DNA of 64,000 nucleotides from Flavobacterium beibuense F44-8 (GTDB taxonomy: Bacteria; Bacteroidota; Bacteroidia; Flavobacteriales; Flavobacteriaceae), in assembly GCF_000769915.1 (NCBI RefSeq), contig NZ_JRLV01000008.1:1-64000 (forward strand), given 5' to 3'. The notes beneath the pieces are model-generated. The model saw only the letters and a list, made by a program, of their open reading frames with translations. It had not been told where the DNA came from and did not search any database. Made by a program: the position numbers and the translations under genes. Shown here one piece after another: positions 9,512 to 15,674 of this stretch (position 1 is its first letter; every line of letters starts with the position of its first letter).

Positions 9512-10660
9512 TTATTTTTTTGCCAAACGTATTCCGGTAAACTGCCAGCGTTCGTTAGGGTGAAAGAAATTCCTGTAGGTAGATCGGCTGTGATGTTTTG
9601 CAGTAGCGCACGATGCTCCGCGCAAAACCATTTGGTTAATCATGAATTTGCCGTTGTATTCGCCTATTGCGCCTTTTGCCTTTTTAAAGTTAGGATAGGG
9701 CAGGTAAGCACTGTTAGTCCATTCCCAGCGTTTACCCCAGTCCAGTTTAAATGATGCAGCTTCCCATTCAAATTCGGTAGGGAGCCTCATACCTTTCCAT
9801 TCGGCAAAAGCGGCAGCCTCATAAAAACTGATGTGGGTGACTATAGCCTCGGGTTCTACTTTTTGAATTCCGGCCAGGGTGAACATGTGCCACTTGTTGT
9901 CTATTTTGTGCCAGTAAAGCGGAGCCTTAACCTTATTTTCATTTATCCATGCCCAACCTTCATCCAGCCAGTAATTAAAATTACTGTAACCGCCGTCTTC
10001 AATAAATTCAAGGTATTCGGCATTGGTTATAAGGCTTTTCGATATTTCAAACTCTTCCAGATATACCTTATGCCTACCATGTTCGTTGTCGAAACTGAAC
10101 CCGTCTCCGTTATGGCCTACTTCATAAATACCTTCCGGAAAAGCAAAAAATCCGGAATCAGAATTTTGCTGGTTTTCCCAATTAATATTTTCGTCATACA
10201 CGGGGAAAATAGGATTACAGCCCAAAATATATTTTATATCGGTTAATAACAGTTCCTGATGCTGCTGTTCATGGTTTATGCCCAGTTCTACCAGTTCATG
10301 TATCTGCGGGTCTTTAAGCTGTAGTAGCAGCTGCATGTGTATATCTACATAATTTCGGTAGTCGTACACCTGTGTAACCGTAGGGCGTGTTATATTGCCT
10401 CTTTCGGCCCTAAAGGTGCGCTTGCCTACTGTGTTATAATAGCTGTTAAACAGAAAACTAAAGTCGTCGTCATAAATTTTATAGTCCGGCAGATATTTTT
10501 TAAGCAGGAATTCCTCAAAAAACCAACTGCTGTGCGCGAGATGCCATTTGGGCGGACTCACAAAATTTACGGGTTGCGGGACATAGTCTTCGGTGTTCAG
10601 CACACTGCATATTTCCTCAGTGCGCTTACGTACATGGTTATATATATCTGTTATATTCAT
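9512..10660 (-). CDS. egtB: EgtB: iron-dependent sulfoxide synthase of ergothioneine synthesis
   Basis: EgtB joins hercynine to a thiol donor (gamma-glutamylcysteine or cysteine) with oxygen, forming the C-S bond of ergothioneine. The N-terminal DinB-like domain carries the iron-site pattern H130-x3-H134-x-E136 and an upstream WHLAHSSWFFEE segment (H40/H43). The C-terminal formylglycine-enzyme-like domain ends in the typical RSTYRNFF and FTGIRLAKK segments. At 382 residues it is normal for bacterial EgtB. No egtA, egtC or egtE neighbour is present, so the sulfur donor may be cysteine or the missing steps may be encoded elsewhere. It is first in the operon with egtD. Confidence 0.92.
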   Translation of the reverse strand: MNITDIYNHVRKRTEEICSVLNTEDYVPQPVNFVSPPKWHLAHSSWFFEEFLLKKYLPDYKIYDDDFSFLFNSYYNTVGKRTFRAERGNITRPTVTQVYDYRNYVDIHMQLLLQLKDPQIHELVELGINHEQQHQELLLTDIKYILGCNPIFPVYDENINWENQQNSDSGFFAFPEGIYEVGHNGDGFSFDNEHGRHKVYLEEFEISKSLITNAEYLEFIEDGGYSNFNYWLDEGWAWINENKVKAPLYWHKIDNKWHMFTLAGIQKVEPEAIVTHISFYEAAAFAEWKGMRLPTEFEWEAASFKLDWGKRWEWTNSAYLPYPNFKKAKGAIGEYNGKFMINQMVLRGASCATAKHHSRSTYRNFFHPNERWQFTGIRLAKK

Positions 10661-10839
10661 TGCTGGATAACAAGAGTTTACTACTAATTTACGAAGAATG
10701 TTTTCGGACTAGGGTTTTTAGGGGTGCTTTTAACCAAATTATAACAAACGTTTTTTTATAAAAACGGCAATAAGGATGGTGTTTTGAGTTGGTTTTACTG
10801 TATGTTTCTGTAAATAAGTTATTTATTCTAAATTTAAAT
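10661..10839. other. intergenic stretch without a gene, between egtB and the RtcB operon promoter
   Basis: It is A/T rich and lies between divergently transcribed units. It must hold the egtB promoter on the minus strand, where the best -7 candidate is an imperfect TAAATTAG about 25 bp before the egtB start. I see no ORF or strong hairpin here. Confidence 0.6.
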
Positions 10840-10852
10840 AACGGCAACCGTT
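10840..10852. promoter_or_regulatory. operator-like inverted repeat AACGG-CAA-CCGTT
   Basis: A perfect 5-bp inverted repeat with a 3-bp spacer directly abuts the TTG of the -33 element of the next promoter. A protein bound here would block or contact RNA polymerase. No regulator gene is adjacent, so the binding protein is unknown. Confidence 0.4.
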
Positions 10853-10881
10853 TTGATTATTAAGAAAATACTCTAAATTTG
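10853..10881 (+). promoter_or_regulatory. promoter of the leader-pcfJ-rtcB-TPR operon
   Basis: TTG (10853-10855), an 18-bp spacer and TAAATTTG (10874-10881) together match the Bacteroidetes housekeeping consensus. Transcription should begin a few bases later, about 35 bp before the first leader ORF and 420 bp before the first long gene. Confidence 0.75.
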
Positions 10882-10920
10882 CACCACAAAATAAAAATAA
10901 CAGTTAAAACAGAAGTAAAA

Positions 10921-11013
10921 ATGCGTTTAATAAAATCTACATATCAGCTTGAGCTTGGAGGAAGTTTCCTTCATGCAGTGCCGGGTTTTATTGCGCACAA
11001 TATTTTTAGATAG
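10921..11013 (+). CDS. leader peptide 1 (30 codons) of the RtcB operon
   Basis: This short ORF begins MRLIKSTYQL and ends HNIFR, with an A-rich stretch (AAGTAAAA) just before the ATG, as in real Bacteroidetes starts. It has no run of a single amino acid but uses 17 different ones. A 7-bp hairpin with an AGTT loop (10956-10973) lies inside it. Codons 21-23 (CCG GGT TTT) contain a 7-nt segment complementary to the 5' arm of the terminator that follows. These features fit a translated attenuator leader. It has no recognisable domain, and the peptide itself may have no function. Confidence 0.5.
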   Translation: MRLIKSTYQLELGGSFLHAVPGFIAHNIFR

Positions 11014-11068
11014 TCACAAACATTTCTAAATATAGCAACCCGGAACTGAAAAGCTCCGGGTTTTTTTA
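10981..11068 (+). promoter_or_regulatory. attenuator 1 (alternative antiterminator/terminator pairing)
   Basis: CCGGGTT at 10981-10987, inside leader ORF 1, can pair with AACCCGG at 11037-11043. That would break up the terminator in which AACCCGG pairs with the downstream CCGGGTT. Translation over the upstream copy would favour termination; a ribosome stalled earlier would favour read-through. The pairing is visible in the sequence; the regulation is inferred. Confidence 0.5.
11037..11068 (+). terminator. leader terminator 1
   Basis: AACCCGGA / TCCGGGTT forms an 8-bp stem topped by CT-GAAA-AG and is followed by T7. It lies between the promoter and the first long gene, so read-through is needed for full expression. 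Confidence 0.8.
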
Positions 11069-11072
11069 TGCA

Positions 11073-11159
11073 ATGAAAAAAAGTAATGTAAACATATCAC
11101 TTTACAGTGCCCAAAACCTATGGGAGGATACTGTATTTTATGAACCGGATAATTCCTGA
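11073..11159 (+). CDS. leader peptide 2 (28 codons) of the RtcB operon
   Basis: This short ORF begins MKKSNVNISL and ends EPDNS. It starts 5 bp after terminator 1. Codons 24-26 overlap GAACCGG, which is complementary to the 5' arm of terminator 2, repeating the layout of leader ORF 1. It supplies Asp and Trp codons absent from ORF 1; together the two ORFs contain every amino acid except Cys. The region before the ATG is not A-rich, so translation is less certain than for ORF 1. Confidence 0.4.
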   Translation: MKKSNVNISLYSAQNLWEDTVFYEPDNS

Positions 11160-11223
11160 AAGGAGGAATAGTGCCTTTATTGTAGGTATAAGCCCGGTTC
11201 TTGTTAAGGACCGGGCTTTTTAT
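11142..11223 (+). promoter_or_regulatory. attenuator 2 (alternative antiterminator/terminator pairing)
   Basis: GAACCGG at 11142-11148, within the last codons of leader ORF 2, is complementary to CCGGTTC at 11194-11200 in the 5' arm of terminator 2. The arrangement copies attenuator 1 with different sequence. Between them lies a small hairpin, ATTCCT / AGGAAT. Confidence 0.45.
11190..11223 (+). terminator. leader terminator 2
   Basis: An 11-bp stem (AAGCCCGGTTC with GGACCGGGCTT, one G-U pair) around TTGTTAA is followed by a T-rich run. It is the second barrier between the promoter and the pcfJ-like gene. Confidence 0.8.
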
Positions 11224-11249
11224 TTAAGCATAAAATTAAAAATCGATAA

Positions 11250-11282
11250 ATGATCAGAATCACAAAAACAGGCATCACCTAG
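11250..11282 (+). CDS. possible third mini-ORF (MIRITKTGIT)
   Basis: This 10-codon ORF has an A-rich upstream region and ends 27 bp before the pcfJ-like start. A small CTGC/GCAG hairpin lies between them. It could be part of the leader or chance. Confidence 0.2.
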   Translation: MIRITKTGIT

Positions 11283-11309
11283 AGCAGTGCTGCCGCAAAG
11301 CAGTAAACT

Positions 11310-12755
11310 ATGGAAACACAAACTACAATGGCTATGGCAGCAGCCGAATTAAGGGGTACAGGTTTTGTAGCCCTTGTAAACAGGGCTTATAAACAGCCGC
11401 AGCAAATTTTAGAGATAGAAAACACTATAGAAAGTGTTATTTGCTACCATTTCTCAACAATGAGTGCTGTTAATCATATCTGGAAAAGGGAAACTTTTAG
11501 GAGTGTATTACTTCATTTATACGGTGAAGGTTGCTACACGTTGTTAAAGAGCCCTGATTTTATAGAGGTTTTAGCTAATATGAGTGCCTTTGGTAAAATG
11601 ATGGTTAGGAGTGTTGATTCATGGAAAAAAGAAAGCTTTGTGGCCGAAGATCAGTTGAGGTCTTTCATAAAACACTGTTTTACCAATTATGATGTACCCC
11701 AGTTTATGGAAAACGCCTTTGGTGGTGAAAATAAAGTACACATGTTGTGGTATATACAGTTAGGCAGGGGTGATAGTGTTCAAAAACTTAGCGGCTTCCC
11801 GGTAGAGTTTACCAAAAGGATGGCCCATGAGTTCAGGAATATTAAAAGGGCATTAACCATACCACGGGCTATAAGGATGGCTCAGGCTTTGGGTTTTGGT
11901 GCGACTAATCAACGTGCCGAACTTATTGCATGGTCTGCTTTATCTGAAGGCTTTGATAACGAGGCATTCCGTACAGAGTTGGTAAAGTTTTTTGCCGCTG
12001 CCGAAGGCGATATAAGGTTGGACTTGTTTCAGATAACCATTGATTATTTGTTTTACATGAAGGCTGAAAATAATGCCTTTACCATGAAAGGCAGAATCTG
12101 GGATGTTTTGTATGTGCAGGCTTTGGGCTGGCATAGGGACATGCTTAAAAAGAAAGCAGCCGAAAGCAACAATCAATGGAAGCCTGCAGATGTAGGTAAC
12201 TTTTGTATGGAAGAAGATGAAGCCCGTTTTATTATCACTCAGCTTACAAGCTCTGAAGCGTTGTATGATGAAGGTGAGGAAATGGAACACTGTGTGGCCG
12301 ATTATGTGTATCAGTGTTCTGTAGGTGAAAGTGCAATTTTCTCATTAAGGAAGTTTACGGTAAGCAATGAGTTTTATGAAACACTTGCTACTATAGAGGT
12401 GCTTCCTAGCGATAAAGAGATAGTTCAGGCTCAGGCAAAATATAATGATATGATAAGTCAGGAAGCTCATGATGTTATTGTAAAATGGGCTCAACAGGAG
12501 GGTATTGTATTTAATTTAGAATCTTACGACGCCGAACCTGAACCTATACCTCAACCGTTACCACAGGTTCAGCAACAGGTGTTAGTCGTGCAGCCCAGAG
12601 AGCAACAAAGGCCTGTTGAAAACTATGAGCCATACAAACCGTTTAACCCTTATAGGGGAGTTAATTTTAGTATTGAAGGTGTTGAAACACGTTATATCAT
12701 CTTCTTTATTATAAAGATGGTTTTGCTTATGGCAAAATGCAGCCAGATATATTAA
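11310..12755 (+). CDS. PcfJ-like domain protein, first long gene of the RtcB operon
   Basis: The C-terminal half (about 290-400) has the PcfJ-like pattern: an acidic EGEEMEHCV segment with H327-C328, then SVGESAIFSLR. PcfJ-like proteins are known from conjugative plasmids and phages but their function is unknown. The N-terminal 280 residues are helical-looking and I do not recognise them. Residues 415-455 are rich in Pro, Gln and Glu (linker). The last 15-20 residues (YIIFFIIKMVLLM...) are oddly hydrophobic. One frame back, the DNA reads KDGFAYGKMQPDILIL and stops at 12778, 4 bp before rtcB, so a single-base deletion near 12685-12690 may have changed the end. Linkage to rtcB suggests a role in RNA handling (inference). 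Confidence 0.65.
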   Translation: METQTTMAMAAAELRGTGFVALVNRAYKQPQQILEIENTIESVICYHFSTMSAVNHIWKRETFRSVLLHLYGEGCYTLLKSPDFIEVLANMSAFGKMMVRSVDSWKKESFVAEDQLRSFIKHCFTNYDVPQFMENAFGGENKVHMLWYIQLGRGDSVQKLSGFPVEFTKRMAHEFRNIKRALTIPRAIRMAQALGFGATNQRAELIAWSALSEGFDNEAFRTELVKFFAAAEGDIRLDLFQITIDYLFYMKAENNAFTMKGRIWDVLYVQALGWHRDMLKKKAAESNNQWKPADVGNFCMEEDEARFIITQLTSSEALYDEGEEMEHCVADYVYQCSVGESAIFSLRKFTVSNEFYETLATIEVLPSDKEIVQAQAKYNDMISQEAHDVIVKWAQQEGIVFNLESYDAEPEPIPQPLPQVQQQVLVVQPREQQRPVENYEPYKPFNPYRGVNFSIEGVETRYIIFFIIKMVLLMAKCSQIY

Positions 12756-12782
12756 TACTGGCAAAATGTAAAATTTAAAATT

Positions 12783-14180
12783 ATGGCAAAATTAAAATTA
12801 AGAGGCAAAGACCTCATAGCTATAGGATATCCGCAAAACAAATCGATAAGTATTGCCATGGAGGCGATGCTTAAACATTACAAACGGGAACCTAAAGGAA
12901 AAGTACTTAAGATGCTTAAAGAAGTGCTCCTTGCTCCCAAAAATTATAAACAGGATGGTGTTTTCGGTAAAATAGCCGAAGCACTTACCGATGTAAAGAA
13001 AACCGAGTTTAGGCACCTTAATGCAACACGTGCACCGTTTACCATTTTTGGTGAAGGGGAAATACAAAAGAGTGCTAAAGACCAGTTGTATACTGCTCTT
13101 AAACTACCTGTGGCAAAAGCGGGGGCACTTATGCCTGATGGTCACCACGGTTACGGACTGCCGATAGGCGGGGTGCTTGCAACAGAAAATGCCGTAATAC
13201 CTTATGGTGTTGGGGTAGATATAGGCTGTCGTATGTGCCTTAGCATATATGATATTAACCCTTCGTTTATTGAAGGGCATAAGGATAAGTATGTAAATAT
13301 TCTTGAAAAGCAAACACGCTTCGGGATGAATGAGGTGCATTATAAACCTAATGACCACGAGATTTTTGAACGTACCGAATTCAGGGATATACCTTTTGTG
13401 AAAAAGCTTAAGGATAAGGCGTATAAACAATTGGGCTCATCGGGTGGTGGAAACCACTTTGTAGAGTTTGGTATCATTGAAGTTACCGCTCAGGATGATG
13501 TGCTTAAAGTTCCGCCCGGTCAGTATGTAGGAGTGCTTTCGCATAGTGGGTCAAGAGGGCTTGGTGCTAATATTGCCAAGAACTATACTTATTTAGCAAC
13601 TAAGCAAACCCCGCTTCCTAAGGAGGCGCAGCACCTGGCATGGCTGGATTTAAATACTCACGATGGTCAGGAGTATTGGCTTGCCATGAACCTTGCGGGA
13701 GATTATGCTTCGGCTTGTCATCATGATATCCATAAAAGGATAGCAAAAGAGCTTGGTGCACGACCGCTTACCATGGTAGAAAACCATCACAATTTTGCAT
13801 GGAAGGAAGTTATTAACGGGCAGGAGCTTATTGTGCACAGAAAGGGAGCAACCCCTGCACAAAAAAATGTGCTGGGTATTATACCAGGTTCCATGACAGC
13901 ACCGGGCTATATTGTGAAAGGCAAAGGTAATGAGCAGTCATTAAGCTCTGCTTCTCATGGTGCCGGAAGGGTTTTATCGAGAGCCGAAGCAAAAAGGACA
14001 CTTACCAGAAGTGATCTTAAAAAAGTACTTAAAAATCATGGTGTTACACTTATAGGAGCCGGTATGGATGAAGCGCCTATGGCTTACAAGGACATCAATA
14101 GAGTAATGGCACATCAAACCGACCTGATAGATGTGGTTGGGATGTTTACGCCAAAAATCGTCCGTATGGACAAAGGATAA
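12783..14180 (+). CDS. rtcB: RtcB-family RNA ligase
   Basis: RtcB joins RNA ends bearing 2',3'-cyclic phosphate or 3'-phosphate to 5'-OH ends, using GTP and Mn2+. It is an RNA repair enzyme that can reseal cleaved tRNA or rRNA. Metal-site residues are seen in GVDIGCRM (D146, C149), GSSGGGNHFVEFG and HSGSRGLG, and the guanylated histidine is H392 in SASHGAGR. The 465-residue length is normal. It sits between the PcfJ-like and TPR genes with short gaps. There is no rtcA and no RtcR-type regulator nearby, unlike the proteobacterial system, so control probably lies in the leader. Confidence 0.93.
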   Translation: MAKLKLRGKDLIAIGYPQNKSISIAMEAMLKHYKREPKGKVLKMLKEVLLAPKNYKQDGVFGKIAEALTDVKKTEFRHLNATRAPFTIFGEGEIQKSAKDQLYTALKLPVAKAGALMPDGHHGYGLPIGGVLATENAVIPYGVGVDIGCRMCLSIYDINPSFIEGHKDKYVNILEKQTRFGMNEVHYKPNDHEIFERTEFRDIPFVKKLKDKAYKQLGSSGGGNHFVEFGIIEVTAQDDVLKVPPGQYVGVLSHSGSRGLGANIAKNYTYLATKQTPLPKEAQHLAWLDLNTHDGQEYWLAMNLAGDYASACHHDIHKRIAKELGARPLTMVENHHNFAWKEVINGQELIVHRKGATPAQKNVLGIIPGSMTAPGYIVKGKGNEQSLSSASHGAGRVLSRAEAKRTLTRSDLKKVLKNHGVTLIGAGMDEAPMAYKDINRVMAHQTDLIDVVGMFTPKIVRMDKG

Positions 14181-14219
14181 TTAAATAACGGCTGCAATAG
14201 CAGCTATAAAACAATAACA

Positions 14220-14774
14220 ATGGGAATTAGTACCTATGAGGTGATGTATATCCAGGCATTGGACAATTACCCTTATAATGTGGAAGAATGTATAGAAAAG
14301 CTGCAATATGTAATAGCCGGAGATGATGAGCACGCGGGTGCGCATTGCCTTATGGGGCGTATTTATGAAGAGCAGCTGAAAGATTTTAAACAGGCCGAAT
14401 ATTATTACAGGATGACATTATATCTCGATAGAGACTATACTCCTGTTTACAGCCAGTTTGCAGGTCTTTTAATAAACCTTAAACGATTTAAAGAGGCAGA
14501 AGCTATTATTGATATCGGGATGAAAGTGCCGGGTATAGATGAGGCCTCATTAATTTACCTTAAAGGTTTACTCTATGAAAAATATGAGATGTATGCTACG
14601 GCGATACAGTATTATACTGATGCTAAGAAAATATGTCTCAATAACTATTTCATGGATGATATGGACGGACATATTAAAAGGGTTAAAGACAAAAAAGACC
14701 TTGAAAAGAAGTCTGAAAAAAATAAATCAGACAAAAAGAAGGAGAAGAAAAATAAATCAGAAAAAAGCTCCTGA
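14220..14774 (+). CDS. TPR-repeat protein, last gene of the RtcB operon
   Basis: The protein is built of tetratricopeptide-like helical repeats at about 15-150 (for example HCLMGRIYEEQLKDFKQAEYY), which usually bind proteins. A strongly basic Lys/Glu/Ser tail follows from about 155 to the end (KKEKKNKSEKSS) and could contact RNA or ribosomes. There is no signal peptide, so it is cytosolic. It begins 39 bp after rtcB, with a small GCTGC-AATA-GCAGC hairpin in the gap, and is followed by a terminator. Its function is unknown; an adaptor for the RtcB/PcfJ pair is a guess from context. Confidence 0.75.
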   Translation: MGISTYEVMYIQALDNYPYNVEECIEKLQYVIAGDDEHAGAHCLMGRIYEEQLKDFKQAEYYYRMTLYLDRDYTPVYSQFAGLLINLKRFKEAEAIIDIGMKVPGIDEASLIYLKGLLYEKYEMYATAIQYYTDAKKICLNNYFMDDMDGHIKRVKDKKDLEKKSEKNKSDKKKEKKNKSEKSS

Positions 14775-14777
14775 TGC

Positions 14778-14806
14778 AAAAAAGACGGCCATGTGCCGTC
14801 TTTTGT
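14778..14806 (+). terminator. terminator of the RtcB operon
   Basis: AAAGACGGC pairs with GCCGTCTTT around CATGT and is flanked by A and T runs, so it could work in both directions. It closes the operon that starts at 10853. Confidence 0.85.
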
Positions 14807-14825
14807 TATTTATAAGTCATTGTGA

Positions 14826-15554
14826 CTAGTTGCGTCCGTTTTCATCAGGGTACAGTAAATGCACGGGCTCACTTTGCCAGTATTCTTTGGTGTTAGCATC
14901 CATAATGGTTAAAGGGCCTTTAAATGCTGCACCTGTATCTACATTCCAAACATTGGCTTTGTTTATGGGTATGGTTTCACCTATTCGGGTAACAGGGGTG
15001 TGTCCAATAAATATTTCCCTGTACAGCGTAAAACGTTTTGGGTAATAAGGGTCGTCTTTGGGCATGGTTTCATCCAGTGCTAAAGCCGTTTCCCAAAGGG
15101 TTCTTTCCCAATAGAACATCTTACTGAAGTATTCGTTTTGCACCCCGTTAAGGTTAGTAAAACCGGCATGTACAAACAATCGGTTATCGTCATCCAGATG
15201 ATAGTTTTGCAGGCTTTCCATAAAGTCAATATGTTGTTCCTTTTGGCTATCAGTAACCTTGAGGTAAGACTGGGTTGTCACCATGCCACCATGCATAAAC
15301 CACTGTTCAGTATGGCTGCCTGTTTTAAGCCAGTCTGTAAGCAGGTCGTCATGATTACCACGCATAAATATGCATTGGTACTCCTGTTTAAGCTGTATTA
15401 AAAAATCGATAACCTCGGGAGACTGTCCCCATCCGTCTACATAATCCCCTAAAAAAATAAGGAGGTCGTTTCGGGTTACAGCTGCTCTTTCCAGTATTTG
15501 CTGCAGTGCTTTAAAAGCACCGTGTATGTCGCCAATTACAAGTGTTCTGCTCAT
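14826..15554 (-). CDS. calcineurin-like metallophosphoesterase (PPP/ApaH-like)
   Basis: This is a two-metal phosphoesterase. The motifs GDIHG (8-12), GDYVDGW (36-42), GNHD (66-69) and VHAGF are those of the PPP family, which includes serine/threonine phosphatases and symmetrical diadenosine tetraphosphatases. The later GHTP motif completes the set. At 242 residues it is a bare catalytic domain without a signal peptide, so it acts in the cytosol on phosphoproteins or dinucleotides; which one cannot be decided. It is a single gene, convergent with the RtcB operon. Confidence 0.87.
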   Translation of the reverse strand: MSRTLVIGDIHGAFKALQQILERAAVTRNDLLIFLGDYVDGWGQSPEVIDFLIQLKQEYQCIFMRGNHDDLLTDWLKTGSHTEQWFMHGGMVTTQSYLKVTDSQKEQHIDFMESLQNYHLDDDNRLFVHAGFTNLNGVQNEYFSKMFYWERTLWETALALDETMPKDDPYYPKRFTLYREIFIGHTPVTRIGETIPINKANVWNVDTGAAFKGPLTIMDANTKEYWQSEPVHLLYPDENGRN

Positions 15555-15674
15555 TTTACAAGTTTACAAAAAAATACAGGACAGAAAAGATTAAAAAAAA
15601 TGTAATATAAAAGAGATATTTTTAATTGTTTAAAAATGTATTTTTATGCCTCAAACCAATTAAAAATCACAGTA

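Noticed and set aside
11140..11253. 37-codon ORF running through terminator 2
   Set aside because: It reads through the hairpin and has no A-rich start region; the overlapping ORF at 11073 fits the attenuator layout better.
11310..12755. TROVE/Ro60 protein, as often found beside rtcB
   Set aside because: The C-terminal EEMEHCV and GESAIFSLR segments fit PcfJ-like, and no TROVE plus VWA architecture with a MIDAS motif is seen.
12660..12755. Programmed -1 frameshift in the PcfJ-like gene
   Set aside because: No X-XXY-YYZ slippery site or downstream pseudoknot is apparent; a plain deletion or sequence error is simpler.
11310..14774. Conjugative element implied by PcfJ
   Set aside because: No relaxase, Tra genes, integrase, direct-repeat ends or tRNA site are seen; the operon lies among ordinary chromosomal genes.
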